A program made the translations under genes and the position numbers. Of a DNA stretch of 64,000 nucleotides, positions 1-8,893 are shown one piece after another. The notes beneath the pieces were generated by a model. The model was not told where the DNA came from. It worked only from the letters and a program-made list of their open reading frames with translations, and made no database searches. Location of the stretch: NCBI GenBank assembly GCA_963780795.1, contig CAWADH010000006.1, forward strand, positions 124,001 to 188,000, in the 5' to 3' direction. The stretch's first letter is position 1; every line of letters starts with the position of its first letter. This DNA comes from DATJGR01 sp963780795 (GTDB taxonomy: Bacteria; Pseudomonadota; Gammaproteobacteria; Pseudomonadales; Azotimanducaceae).

Positions 1-1208
1 CCAAGCGCCGCGTTCAGGCACTCAATTGCCTCTTCCCGCGTCGCGGCGTGCGCGATCACTTTCGCGATCATCGGGTCGTAATGCATCGTCACTTCGCCGC
101 CGCTCGCCACACCAGCGTCGACGCGTACGCCGTCCGGAAATCGAACGTGCGGCAGCACCCCGGTGGAAGGCAGGAATTTCTTGCGCGGATTCTCCGCATA
201 CACCCGCGCCTCGACGGCGTGACCGCGAATGGCGAGATCCGATTGCGCGAAGGTCAGCGGTTCGCCGGAAGCGATGCGCAACTGCCACTCCACGAGATCG
301 AGGCCGAGGATGGCTTCCGTTACCGGATGCTCCACCTGCAGCCGAGTGTTCATTTCCATGAAGTAGAACTGACCCGCTTCGGTGATGAACTCGATCGTGC
401 CGGCGCCTTCATAGCCGATCGCCGCCGCGGCTTTCACTGCGGCCTCCCCCATACTTGCTCGTTGGGAGGCACTCAACGTCGGTGCAGGCGCTTCCTCGAT
501 CACCTTCTGATGCCGGCGCTGCACCGAGCAGTCGCGCTCGAACAGGTACAGCGTGCGGCCGTGCGAATCGGCGAGGATTTGTACTTCGATGTGCTTCGGT
601 GCCGAAAGGTATTTTTCCAGCAGCACCGCGTCGTCGCCGAACGCGGCTTTCGACTCCCGTCGCGCGGCCGCCAGCGCATTGGCGAACTCCCGTGCAGAGC
701 GCACCACGCGCATGCCTTTACCGCCACCGCCGGCGGACGCCTTGATCAGGAGCGGATAGCCGATCTCCTCCGCGGCGGCCGCAAGCATCTCCGGATCCTG
801 ACTCCCGAGATAGCCCGGCACGATCGGCGCGCCCGCGGCGGCCACGATTCGCTTTGCTTCGATCTTCGAACCCATCGCCAGAATTGCGTTTGCTGACGGG
901 CCAACAAAGGTGCACACCGCGTCGCAGGCGGCGGCGAATTCGGCATTCTCGGCCAGGAAACCATAACCGGGATGGACAGCGTCGGCGCCACTCTTCACGA
1001 CGGCGTCGACGATCGCATCGATGCGTAGATAACTCTCGCGCGCGGCCGCGGGTCCGATGTGCACTGCGTGATCGGCCGTGCGCACGTGCAGCGCGTCGCG
1101 ATCCGCATCGGAGTACACCGCCACCGTTTCGACGCCCATGCGGCGCGCCGTACGCATGATGCGGCACGCGATTTCGCCGCGGTTCGCGATCAGTAGGCGC
1201 TTGAACAT
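1..1208 (-). CDS. mccA: Methylcrotonyl-CoA-type carboxylase, biotin-carboxylase (alpha) subunit, partial
   Basis: The biotin-carboxylase part of a biotin-dependent acyl-CoA carboxylase: it uses ATP and bicarbonate to carboxylate biotin for the partner carboxyltransferase. Only the first ~402 residues are present; the gene leaves the window before any biotinyl domain. It opens with MFKRLLIANRGEIACRI, the usual biotin-carboxylase start. An ATP-grasp domain follows, with a glycine-rich loop (KASAGGGGKGMR, ~residue 156), the HIEVQ segment and the EMNTRLQVEHPVTE active-site motif. The ATG lies one base after the TGA of the carboxyltransferase gene, so the two are co-translated. Family membership is certain. 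The substrate (3-methylcrotonyl-CoA rather than geranyl- or propionyl-CoA) is inferred from the partner subunit. Confidence 0.9.
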   Translation of the reverse strand, partial: MFKRLLIANRGEIACRIMRTARRMGVETVAVYSDADRDALHVRTADHAVHIGPAAARESYLRIDAIVDAVVKSGADAVHPGYGFLAENAEFAAACDAVCTFVGPSANAILAMGSKIEAKRIVAAAGAPIVPGYLGSQDPEMLAAAAEEIGYPLLIKASAGGGGKGMRVVRSAREFANALAAARRESKAAFGDDAVLLEKYLSAPKHIEVQILADSHGRTLYLFERDCSVQRRHQKVIEEAPAPTLSASQRASMGEAAVKAAAAIGYEGAGTIEFITEAGQFYFMEMNTRLQVEHPVTEAILGLDLVEWQLRIASGEPLTFAQSDLAIRGHAVEARVYAENPRKKFLPSTGVLPHVRFPDGVRVDAGVASGGEVTMHYDPMIAKVIAHAATREEAIECLNAAL

Positions 1209-1209
1209 G

Positions 1210-2823
1210 TCACATCCTGAAGATGCCGAAGCGCGTGTCGGCATCGCTTTCGGGCGCCCGGCAGGCGACCGATAGCGCGAGGCTCAGCACGCGTCGGGTA
1301 TCGGCCGGATCGATCACGCCGTCGTCCCACAATCGCGCACTCGCATAGAACGGATGACCCTGCTTGTCGTACGTCGAGCGAATGCCGTCCATAAAGGTTT
1401 TCTGTTCGGCTTCGGGCCACGCCTCGCCGCGCGCCGCTGCGCCTTCGCGCCGCACCGTTGCAAGCACGTGTGCCGCCTGTTCGCCGCCCATGACCGAGAT
1501 CCGCGCATTCGGCCACGTCCACAGCATGCGCGCGCCATAAGCGCGGCCGCACATCGCGTAATTGCCGGCGCCGAACGAACCGCCGATGACCACGGTGAAC
1601 TTCGGCACCCTCGCGCACGCCACCGCAGTCACCATCTTCGCGCCGTCTTTCGCGATGCCCTGATTCTCGTATTTGCGCCCCACCATGAAGCCGGTGATGT
1701 TCTGCAGGAACAGCAGCGGCACGCCGCGCCGATCGGCCAGCTGAATGAAGTGCGCGCCTTTCAGCGCCGATTCGGAAAACAGAATGCCATTGTTGGCCAC
1801 GATCGCCACCGGCATGCCGTCGATGTGCGCAAAGCCCGTGACCAGCGTTTCGCCGTATAGCGCCTTGAACTCGTGAAATTCCGATCGATCGACGAGACGC
1901 GCGATGACTTCGCGCACGTCGAACGGTGTGCGCGTATCGCGCGGCAGCACCCCGTAGAGTTGCTCGGACGGATACGCGGGAGCCGCGCCCGCTTGCCGCT
2001 CTACGGTGTCGCGATACCTGATGTTGCTGCCGGCGACGATCTCGCGCGCCAGTGCGATCGCGTGCTCGTCGTTTGCGGCGAGGTGATCGGCAACACCGGA
2101 AACGCGGGCGTGTACATCGCCTCCGCCGAGGCTCTCCGCATCCACGTCTTCGCCGGTCGCGGCTTTCACCAACGGCGGACCGCCGAGGAAGATCGTTCCC
2201 TGATTGCGCACGATGATCGATTCGTCGCACATCGCCGGCACGTACGCACCGCCGGCGGTGCACGAACCCATTACCAGCGCGATCTGCGGAATGCCGCGCG
2301 CCGACATGTTGGCCTGGTTGTAGAAGATGCGGCCGAAGTGATCCTTGTCGGGAAACACCTGCTCCTGCATCGGCAGGAATGCGCCGCCCGAATCGACCAT
2401 GTAGATGCACGGCAGGTGATTCTCGAGCGCGATCTCCTGCGCCCGCAGATGCTTCTTCACCGTCATCGGATAATAGGTACCGCCTTTAACGGTCGCGTCA
2501 TTGACGACGATGACGCATTCGCGCCCCTCGACGCGACCGATGCCGGTGATGATGCCGGCCGACGGCACGACGTCGGCATACAGTTCGTGCGCGGCGAGCT
2601 GGCTCGTTTCGAGGAAAGCGGAGCCGGGATCGATCAGCCGTTCGAGTCGCTCGCGCGGAAGGAATTTGCCGCGCTCGACATGACGGGCGCGCGACCGCTC
2701 GTCGCCGCCGAGCGCGACCTTCGCGATCAACTCGCGCAGATCGGCGCTCAGCTTCCGGTGATGCGCTTCGTTGGCGCGAAAACCCGCGGTGTTGGCGTCG
2801 ATCTTCGAAGCGAGAACCGCCAC
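1210..2823 (-). CDS. mccB: Methylcrotonyl-CoA-type carboxylase, carboxyltransferase (beta) subunit
   Basis: A 537-residue carboxyltransferase, full length for MccB (~535 residues). It moves the carboxyl group from biotin to an unsaturated acyl-CoA, normally 3-methylcrotonyl-CoA in leucine and isovalerate breakdown. Diagnostic stretches are VDSGGAFLPMQEQVFPDKDH, FGRIFYNQANMSARGIPQIA, MGSCTAGGAYVPAMCDE and GTIFLGGPPLVKAATGE. The second crotonase-like half ends near FGAGNYAMCGRAYGARMLW. Its start is separated by a single base from the stop of the upstream cytochrome c gene, placing it in one transcript with the amine dehydrogenase genes. Geranyl-CoA carboxylase beta is a close relative and cannot be fully excluded. 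The usual neighbours ivd and gnyH/mccH are not seen between the subunits. Confidence 0.9.
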   Translation of the reverse strand: MAVLASKIDANTAGFRANEAHHRKLSADLRELIAKVALGGDERSRARHVERGKFLPRERLERLIDPGSAFLETSQLAAHELYADVVPSAGIITGIGRVEGRECVIVVNDATVKGGTYYPMTVKKHLRAQEIALENHLPCIYMVDSGGAFLPMQEQVFPDKDHFGRIFYNQANMSARGIPQIALVMGSCTAGGAYVPAMCDESIIVRNQGTIFLGGPPLVKAATGEDVDAESLGGGDVHARVSGVADHLAANDEHAIALAREIVAGSNIRYRDTVERQAGAAPAYPSEQLYGVLPRDTRTPFDVREVIARLVDRSEFHEFKALYGETLVTGFAHIDGMPVAIVANNGILFSESALKGAHFIQLADRRGVPLLFLQNITGFMVGRKYENQGIAKDGAKMVTAVACARVPKFTVVIGGSFGAGNYAMCGRAYGARMLWTWPNARISVMGGEQAAHVLATVRREGAAARGEAWPEAEQKTFMDGIRSTYDKQGHPFYASARLWDDGVIDPADTRRVLSLALSVACRAPESDADTRFGIFRM

Positions 2824-2824
2824 G

Positions 2825-3262
2825 TTACCAGCGCCCTGCGTACGGATAAGCCGCGACGATGGTGTCGCTGAGTTGATGCCGCAGCGCGTCGATGTCGTCG
2901 GGCCGCGTGCCGCGATAGTGCGTCACTTCTTCGATCGCGTACGGCTCGAACGTTTGCGGGCGCGACGCGCCGGCGAATTCGTCGACCATCCAGTTCAGCA
3001 CGTCGGTGAGTTGCCGATCGTCGAGCAGCGAGTTCGCGGCGCCGGGCACCTGCACGAGGTAGCCGCGACCGTTCGGAATCGTCAGGTAGAAGCCGACGCG
3101 GTCTTTGAGACGCGGGATGGTCGGCGGCGCGCCGCTGCCGTCGACCATGTGGCAACCCATGCAGTTGAGAACGTAGTCCTGATGCGCATCTGCCCACGCC
3201 GCCGAGGCGCCGCACAACAGTGCCAGCGCGACGAGTGGTGCGAGGCGCGGCTCAATTCGCAA
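2825..3262 (-). CDS. Small periplasmic monohaem cytochrome c of the amine dehydrogenase operon
   Basis: A 145-residue exported cytochrome. A signal peptide covers residues 1-24 (LAPLVALALLCGASAAWADA), and a single haem-binding CMGCH follows at residues 34-38. The probable start is a TTG 11 bp inside the upstream light-chain gene; no ATG or GTG fits the signal peptide. Its position directly after the light-chain gene matches the small monohaem cytochrome (orf-2) that I recall following aauBEDA in Alcaligenes faecalis. It is therefore a likely electron acceptor from the TTQ enzyme, though azurin or another cytochrome could serve as well. The role is inferred from context; no Met ligand was assigned. 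Confidence 0.75.
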   Translation of the reverse strand: MRIEPRLAPLVALALLCGASAAWADAHQDYVLNCMGCHMVDGSGAPPTIPRLKDRVGFYLTIPNGRGYLVQVPGAANSLLDDRQLTDVLNWMVDEFAGASRPQTFEPYAIEEVTHYRGTRPDDIDALRHQLSDTIVAAYPYAGRW

Positions 3263-3776
3263 CAGCTAAGCCCAGCACGACCGACGTCGAACAGTGATAC
3301 ATGTTCGTCTTGGTGCCGTGACACCAGTTGATGTCGTTGCTCTTCGCCGGCTGATACACCGGACGGTCGCCTTCATCGCGATTGCACAGACAGTGGCCGC
3401 ACGCGGTCTTACCGCAGCAGTCGTTGTACGAAATGATGTAGTCCTTCGCGTCGACCGGATTGCGACAGGTTCCGATCCACGTTACCGGCGACGGCTCCGT
3501 GCCGGGTGGACAGCTGTTCGTAGAGCCGCCGCAGCAGCCGCACAGGAATCCGTCGAGCGCGCAGAACCGCCAGTAATCGCAGCTGAGCGGATCGCCTTTC
3601 TCCTGCGGTTGCGGAGCGCGCGTTCCTTCGGCCGCGTTCGCACGCGCAACCGGCAACAACGGCACGGCGCCTGCGCCGACCAGCGCCACGCCCATCCGCG
3701 AGAGGAAATCGCGCCGCGACGTGTTCCGGGCTACGCGCCGCGTCCCCTTCGTGATCCAGTTGTCGAGCCAGTTCAT
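3252..3776 (-). CDS. aauA: Amine dehydrogenase small (light) subunit carrying tryptophan tryptophylquinone
   Basis: Catalytic light chain of a periplasmic quinoprotein amine dehydrogenase (aromatic amine or methylamine dehydrogenase family), which oxidises primary amines to aldehydes and ammonia. The 174-residue precursor has a Tat-like leader (SRRDFLSRMG, residues 20-29, then a hydrophobic stretch). The mature part is Cys-rich (CDYWRFC, CGCCGG, NDCCGKTACGHCLC), as needed for the family's six disulfides. The two tryptophans that cross-link into TTQ align with W100 (SPVTWIGTC) and W151 (NDINWCHG). An SD-like GAGGTG precedes the ATG, which overlaps the stop of the upstream maturation gene by 4 bp. 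The choice between aromatic and methylamine substrate cannot be made from this subunit alone. Confidence 0.9.
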   Translation of the reverse strand: MNWLDNWITKGTRRVARNTSRRDFLSRMGVALVGAGAVPLLPVARANAAEGTRAPQPQEKGDPLSCDYWRFCALDGFLCGCCGGSTNSCPPGTEPSPVTWIGTCRNPVDAKDYIISYNDCCGKTACGHCLCNRDEGDRPVYQPAKSNDINWCHGTKTNMYHCSTSVVLGLAVAN

Positions 3777-4393
3777 GTAGTCACCTCGGTTTCATCGCGC
3801 GCCTTGGCGCCCATGTATTCGTTGACGCTCGCCACTCCAAGCCGCTTCGCTTCGAACAGACTCTCGAGGTGCTCGCGCGAATTCACCAGACCTTTCGCGA
3901 CCAGCACGCCTTTCTCGTCGAGTAGCGCTGCGTACGGCAACTTGCCGACGCGGAATGCGACGCCGAGTTCCTGCGAAATCACATATGGGAACGCTTCGAT
4001 CTGTCGCTCCTTCACGTATGCCTCGTGTTCGGCTCGCGTGCCACCGTCGCTGGCGAATACGAGGTCGAGCCATTTGCGCTCTTCCTTTGCGATGCGCGTG
4101 ACCACCGGCAAGAGCGAGCGGCACAGCGGACAGGTGGGCGACAGGAAGAACAGCAGCACGCCGCGCCCGCGGGCAGCGAACGAATCGAGCTTCAGCACGC
4201 TGTCGTCGAGCGCGGTGAGAGACAGCGCGGGCGGCGTTTCGCCGGACTTCACGCCGCCCGACAGCGTCAACGCACCGGCCGGCGAGACGCGCTCGTGCAG
4301 CACGCCGATCTGACGCGTTAGCGCGAACACGACGAACGACAGTCCGATCACCAGAAGCCACAGCACGATGTTCGAAACGATCAGCGCGTCCAT
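3773..4393 (-). CDS. aauD: Thioredoxin-like amine dehydrogenase maturation protein MauD/AauD
   Basis: A 206-residue membrane-anchored thioredoxin-fold protein of the MauD family, needed for disulfide formation and stability of the amine dehydrogenase light chain in the periplasm. It has an N-terminal transmembrane anchor (about residues 5-27) and a thioredoxin-like domain with the redox pair CPLC (C88, C91) in FLSPTCPLC. The start chosen is the ATG that overlaps the TAA of aauE (TAATG); an upstream extension of the same frame lies wholly inside aauE. The gene also overlaps aauA by 4 bp. The order B-E-D-A is the conserved mau/aau order. Confidence 0.88.
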   Translation of the reverse strand: MDALIVSNIVLWLLVIGLSFVVFALTRQIGVLHERVSPAGALTLSGGVKSGETPPALSLTALDDSVLKLDSFAARGRGVLLFFLSPTCPLCRSLLPVVTRIAKEERKWLDLVFASDGGTRAEHEAYVKERQIEAFPYVISQELGVAFRVGKLPYAALLDEKGVLVAKGLVNSREHLESLFEAKRLGVASVNEYMGAKARDETEVTT

Positions 4394-4914
4394 TACACCC
4401 ACTCTTCGAGGCGCGCCCGCGCCGCGAGCAATTGATTCGTGGCGGCATACAGTGCACCGAGCACCAGCACGCCGGCTGCCATGCTGACGACGTCGAGCCA
4501 CCCGAGCGGACGCGCCGGCGCCGGCACGAGCGCGGCGATGGCCGCGATGGCCAACACGACGTTGCGCAGCACCAGCCCGATCGACAACGGTTGCGTCGTG
4601 CCGCCGCAGCCGCAATCGATGAAGCGGCGGCCGCGCACCAGGTTGATCGCCATGACGGTGGCGTAGACGAGCAGCAACCCTGCGCCGGCGAGGAAAGCCT
4701 GCGCGAGTTGCCACAGCATGCCGAGACCGATCGCGGCCTCCGCGACGACCACCAGCCAGGCCGCAACGACGACGAGTCGCTCAGGCATGATGCGATACGT
4801 AGCGAGCACCGAGCGGAAATCGACCATGTCCCTCAGCTTGTGCGCCGCCGCCGCGAGAAACAGCCAGCCCAGCGCGAAGCGGATGATCGTGGCGATGACG
4901 GGGTCGACGCTCAT
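4393..4914 (-). CDS. aauE: Integral membrane amine dehydrogenase maturation protein MauE/AauE
   Basis: A 173-residue inner-membrane protein of the MauE/DoxX-like family. It acts with MauD in folding and export of the TTQ light chain. Four hydrophobic helices are visible, with a Cys motif DCGCGG at residues ~100-105 between helices, the hallmark of MauE. The ATG overlaps the end of aauB by 4 bp and the stop overlaps the aauD start. A general methylamine-utilisation MauE annotation is equally correct; the A. faecalis-style name is used because the whole cluster matches aauBEDA. Confidence 0.85.
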   Translation of the reverse strand: MSVDPVIATIIRFALGWLFLAAAAHKLRDMVDFRSVLATYRIMPERLVVVAAWLVVVAEAAIGLGMLWQLAQAFLAGAGLLLVYATVMAINLVRGRRFIDCGCGGTTQPLSIGLVLRNVVLAIAAIAALVPAPARPLGWLDVVSMAAGVLVLGALYAATNQLLAARARLEEWV

Positions 4915-6071
4915 GGCGCCTGAATGAAGCCCGGCACCATCGGGGGACCCTCGATGGTGCGCAAGTGCGTGCCTTTCAGCGCGTCATACACGTACACCGC
5001 GGGGGTTGCCGGATAGTCCGCAATCAACAGCGGTGCAGCGTCCTTGGTGAGCCCCAACATCGTCACCGGGGCGACCATCGAGATCGAGCCGAGCTTCTTC
5101 GACGTGGCGAGATCGTACGTCCACACGTCTTTGCCGGCTTCCTTGTGACTGTATGGTCCGCCTTTGTGCACGATCACGAACAGACGGCCGAGACTCTGGT
5201 GAACGGCGTTGAACTGTCCGCCGCCGATCTTCCAGCCGTCGGCGCGTTCCTTGTCGGTAAACAGCGACCACGGTTTGCCCGGTTTCGCTTTGCCGCCGTC
5301 GAACGCGACCGGATGAACATAGCCGTCGAACGAAATGAACAGCCATGTGTTGCCGAAGCGCGAGGCTTTCTCGGTGACGGGATCCTTGTCGGGATCGAAG
5401 AATTTCGCGCTGCGCTCGCGCCCTTTGAGGTTGCCCTGCTCGTCGAGAGAAACCACCTGCACCGTACCGTCGCCGCACAGCGACGCGAACGCGCGATTGC
5501 CGACCGGATACACCAGATTGCAGCCGGAGATCTCGATCTCGGCAATGAACTTGCGCGCCTGAACGTCGACGACGCTGACCGACGTGGCCGGCGTCATGTT
5601 GGAGACGTACATGAAGCGTCCGTCGTCGCTGAGACCCTGATACGCGCGATGCGGAACGCCGGTGGCGCGCTTCGCGGGGATCACCACCTCGCCGATCGCT
5701 TTGAGTTCCTTCGTATCGTAGATCGTCACGACGTCGGTGCGCTCGCCCCGGCTGCCGCGGCTGTAGTACATCTCCGGCACGTAGATCGCGGAGAAGTCCG
5801 GCGCGAATTCTGCGGCGTTGCCGAACGCACCGGTCGACAGCATGCCGAGCATCGCTCCGGTGTCGCCGTCGTACAGATATTCCTTGCTGTCGAGATAGCC
5901 GAGGAAGTTGGTGTCGGCGACGAAGAACCAATGTGGCTTCAGCGCACCGAGCTTTTCGGACGTCGCCTGCTCTGCCTGAAGCGGCGCCACCGTAGCGGCG
6001 GGTTCCGCCGCGAATACCGGCGCAGCGCCGGAAACGGCCATCAACGCCGCCACGACCCAGACTCTAACCAT
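4911..6071 (-). CDS. aauB: Amine dehydrogenase large (heavy) subunit, beta-propeller
   Basis: Periplasmic heavy chain (386 residues) of the TTQ amine dehydrogenase. It forms the seven-bladed propeller that cradles two light chains. A cleavable signal peptide (MVRVWVVAALMAVSGAAPVFA) is followed by repeated blade motifs. These include the family stretch GSRGERTDVVTIYDTKEL and the later PATSVSVVDVQARKF and LCGDGTVQVVSL. The ATG at 6071 is preferred over an in-frame ATG 27 bp upstream because AGGGGAA sits ~7 bases before it and the signal peptide begins there. Blade sequences look somewhat closer to aromatic amine dehydrogenase than to methylamine dehydrogenase; this is an impression, not a calculation. 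Confidence 0.88.
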   Translation of the reverse strand: MVRVWVVAALMAVSGAAPVFAAEPAATVAPLQAEQATSEKLGALKPHWFFVADTNFLGYLDSKEYLYDGDTGAMLGMLSTGAFGNAAEFAPDFSAIYVPEMYYSRGSRGERTDVVTIYDTKELKAIGEVVIPAKRATGVPHRAYQGLSDDGRFMYVSNMTPATSVSVVDVQARKFIAEIEISGCNLVYPVGNRAFASLCGDGTVQVVSLDEQGNLKGRERSAKFFDPDKDPVTEKASRFGNTWLFISFDGYVHPVAFDGGKAKPGKPWSLFTDKERADGWKIGGGQFNAVHQSLGRLFVIVHKGGPYSHKEAGKDVWTYDLATSKKLGSISMVAPVTMLGLTKDAAPLLIADYPATPAVYVYDALKGTHLRTIEGPPMVPGFIQAP

Positions 6072-6132
6072 GTGCAGTTCCCCTGATCCCATCCGCATCG
6101 CAATTAGACCCTTTCGCCGTTGCGCCCGTCCA

Positions 6133-7524
6133 TCAAGTCCGGCGCGTCCATTCGAGCGTGTCGTCGAGTGCGCGCCCGAGCTTGTCGAAGAGTTCGTGCA
6201 CCTGGTTTTCGGTGATCACCAGCGGCGGGCATATCGCAATCGTCTCGCCGATGTTGCGCGCGATGAGCCCGTGCTCCTCCGCGCGCCCGGCGCAGTATGC
6301 GGCTACCGCTCTCTTCGAATCGAACGGCGCCTTTGTAGATTTGTCGGAGACGACCTCGACTGCGCCGATCAACCCGACGCCGCGCGCCTCGCCCACCAGC
6401 GGATGATCTGCCAGCGCGTGCAGGCGCGCCTGAAACGGCTTGGACATACGCGCTGCGTGCGCAAAGAGATCGCGCTCTTCCATCAATTCCAGATTCCGTA
6501 GCGCCACGGCTGCACAAACGGGGTGGCCCGAGTAAGTGAAGCCGTGCCCGAACGTGCCCACCTGCCCGGATGCCTCTACCAGCGGCTCGTACAGAAACTC
6601 CGGCACGATCACAGCCGACAACGGCAGATACGCCGACGACACCGCTTTCGCGATGCTCATCGTGGTCGGATGGATGTTCAGCGTCTGCGCGCCGAACGGG
6701 TTGCCGGTTCGGCCAAAACCGCAGATCACTTCGTCGTCGATGAAAAAGATGCCGTAACGGTCGAGCACTGCCTGAACCTTCTCGTAGTAACCGGCGGGCG
6801 GAACGATTACGCCGCCCGCGCCCATCACCGGCTCCGCGATGAAGGCGGCGATCGTTTCCGGTCCTTCCGATTTGATCAACGCTTCGAGGTTGCCGACGAT
6901 GCGATCGACGAACGCGTCGGCGCTTTCGCCGGGCTTGCCCTCACGGTAATAGTGCGGCGCGTCGGTGTGCAGAATGCCGGGAATCGGCAGGTCGAAGTGC
7001 TTGTGGAAAGCAGGCAGCCCGGTGAGGCTGCCGCTCGCCACCGTCACGCCGTGATAACCGCGCCGCCGCGAGATGATCTTCTTGCGCTCGGGTTTGCCGA
7101 TGACGTTGTGGTAGTACCACATCAATTTGATCTGCGTGTCGTTGGCGTCGGAACCGGAGAGGCCGAAGAACACGCGCCCGGCTTCGAACGGCATCATCGC
7201 CTTCAGCTTTTCCGCGAGCAGAATGCTCGGCTCGTTGCTCTTGCCGCCGAACAGATGCGAGTAGTTCAGCTTCAGCATCTGCTCTGATGCAACGCGCGCG
7301 AGCTCCTCTTCGCCATATCCGATCGCGGTGCACCAGAGCCCGGCCATACCCTCGAGGTATTGCTTGCCCTTGCCGTCCCAGATGTAGACGCCTTTCGCGC
7401 GCATCATCACGGTGGGACCTTTCTCGTGATGCAGCTTCAGATTGGTCGCGGGGTGCAGCAGGTGTTCGAGGTCCTTCGCTTCGAGCGAACCCGGCGGCGC
7501 CATGTTGTGCATGGATTGGGTCAT
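6133..7524 (-). CDS. Class III (omega-)aminotransferase, PLP-dependent
   Basis: A 463-residue class III aminotransferase of the broad omega-transaminase group (putrescine-, taurine- or amine:pyruvate type). It moves the amino group of a terminal amine to a keto acid, probably pyruvate. The PLP lysine is K293 (MSIAKAVSS). The ring-nitrogen Asp lies in FIDDEVICGFGRTG (~263), and the phosphate-binding GSDAND loop is near 124. The ATG at 7524 follows a clear GGAGG. The frame extends further upstream into the next gene, but that part has no homology-like features. The gene lies 61 bp upstream of aauB on the same strand, so both may act on amines. The actual substrate is unknown. Confidence 0.85.
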   Translation of the reverse strand: MTQSMHNMAPPGSLEAKDLEHLLHPATNLKLHHEKGPTVMMRAKGVYIWDGKGKQYLEGMAGLWCTAIGYGEEELARVASEQMLKLNYSHLFGGKSNEPSILLAEKLKAMMPFEAGRVFFGLSGSDANDTQIKLMWYYHNVIGKPERKKIISRRRGYHGVTVASGSLTGLPAFHKHFDLPIPGILHTDAPHYYREGKPGESADAFVDRIVGNLEALIKSEGPETIAAFIAEPVMGAGGVIVPPAGYYEKVQAVLDRYGIFFIDDEVICGFGRTGNPFGAQTLNIHPTTMSIAKAVSSAYLPLSAVIVPEFLYEPLVEASGQVGTFGHGFTYSGHPVCAAVALRNLELMEERDLFAHAARMSKPFQARLHALADHPLVGEARGVGLIGAVEVVSDKSTKAPFDSKRAVAAYCAGRAEEHGLIARNIGETIAICPPLVITENQVHELFDKLGRALDDTLEWTRRT

Positions 7525-7540
7525 GTGTCCTCCCGGACGA

Positions 7541-8893
7541 TCAGGCTTGCGCGTCGAGCGAATCGGCGACGATGTTGAACATGCGATCGAGATCGCTCTT
7601 CTCGATGACGAACGGCGGACCGAACTGCAGCGTATCGCCGCCGTAGCGGACATAAAGCCCACGCTCCCAGCAACGCATCGCGACTTCGAACGGTCGTCGG
7701 GCCGGTTCGCCGGGAAGCGGTGCCAGCGTCAACGCGCCCGCGAGGCCGTAGTTGCGGATGTCGATGACGTGTTTCCGGCCCTTCAGCGAGTGAATGCCGT
7801 TTTCGAAATGCGGCGCGAGCATCGTCACCCGATCGATCAGCTTGTCCTGCAGCAGCAGATCGAGCGCGGCGATACCAGCCGCGCACGCGATCGGATGGCC
7901 GGAGTACGTGTAACCGTGTGGGAATTCCAGCATGTATTCCGGACCGCCAGTGGACATGAACGTCCGGTAGATCTCCTGCTTCACCACGACGGCGCCCATC
8001 GGGACCGCGCCATTGGTCAGCTGTTTGGCGAAGTTCATGATGTCGGGCGTTACGCCGAACGCCGCCGCGCCGCTGAGCGCGCCGGCTCTGCCGAAGCCGG
8101 TGATCACTTCGTCGAATATCAGCAGGATCTGGTGCTTGTCGCAGATCGCGCGCAACCGCTGCAGATAACCCTTGGGCGGCGGCAGCACACCGGCCGATCC
8201 GGCGAACGGTTCGACGATGACCGCGGCGATGTTCGACGCGTCGTGCAGCGCCACCAGTTCTTCCAGCTCGTCGGCCAGTTCCGCGCCCTTCTCCGGCATA
8301 CCGCGCGTGAAGACGTTCTCCGGCAACAGCGTGTGCCGCAGGTGATCGGCCGAAACGCCCTCACCGAACAGCTTTCGGTTCGGCCCGATGCCGCCGACCG
8401 AGATGCCGCCGAAGTTCACGCCGTGATAGCCCTTCGCGCGGCCGATCAGACGCGTTTTCGACGGCTGCCCTTTCTGCCGCCAGTACGCGCGCGCGATCTT
8501 CAGCGACGTATCGGCCGCTTCCGATCCGGAGTTGGTATAGAAGACGTAGTCGAGACCTGCAGGGGTCAGCGATTTGATCTTGTTCGCGAGTTCGAACGCG
8601 AGCGGATGTCCGAACTGGAATGCCGGCGAGTAGTCGAGCGTGCGCAGTTGTCGCGCAACCGCATCGGCTATCTCCGGTCGATTGTGTCCGGCGCCGCAGC
8701 ACCACAGACCCGACAGTCCATCCAGAACGCGCCGTCCGTCCGTGGTGATGTAGTGGCAACCGTCGGCGCCCGAGATCAGGCGCGGGTTCTCCTTGAACTG
8801 CCGGTTCGAAGTGAACGGCATCCAATAGGCTTCGAGCGCCTCTCGGTCCAGCTGGGTGAGATTTCGAACGACTTCCTGCTCTTTCGCCGCCAT
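7541..8893 (-). CDS. Omega-amino acid (beta-alanine type):pyruvate aminotransferase
   Basis: A 450-residue class III aminotransferase resembling Pseudomonas omega-amino acid:pyruvate transaminase. It would convert beta-alanine or other omega-amino acids plus pyruvate into the semialdehyde plus L-alanine. The PLP Lys is K290 (MNFAKQLTNGAVPMG), the Asp is D261 (IFDEVITGFGRAG) and the phosphate loop is NSGSEA (~121). The substrate-side segment near residue 22 (EAYWMPFTSN) is typical of this subgroup. It is first in a minus-strand run and is followed 16 bp later by the second aminotransferase. Alanine produced here could be returned to pyruvate by the alanine dehydrogenase encoded at 9781-10890. 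Confidence 0.87.
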   Translation of the reverse strand: MAAKEQEVVRNLTQLDREALEAYWMPFTSNRQFKENPRLISGADGCHYITTDGRRVLDGLSGLWCCGAGHNRPEIADAVARQLRTLDYSPAFQFGHPLAFELANKIKSLTPAGLDYVFYTNSGSEAADTSLKIARAYWRQKGQPSKTRLIGRAKGYHGVNFGGISVGGIGPNRKLFGEGVSADHLRHTLLPENVFTRGMPEKGAELADELEELVALHDASNIAAVIVEPFAGSAGVLPPPKGYLQRLRAICDKHQILLIFDEVITGFGRAGALSGAAAFGVTPDIMNFAKQLTNGAVPMGAVVVKQEIYRTFMSTGGPEYMLEFPHGYTYSGHPIACAAGIAALDLLLQDKLIDRVTMLAPHFENGIHSLKGRKHVIDIRNYGLAGALTLAPLPGEPARRPFEVAMRCWERGLYVRYGGDTLQFGPPFVIEKSDLDRMFNIVADSLDAQA

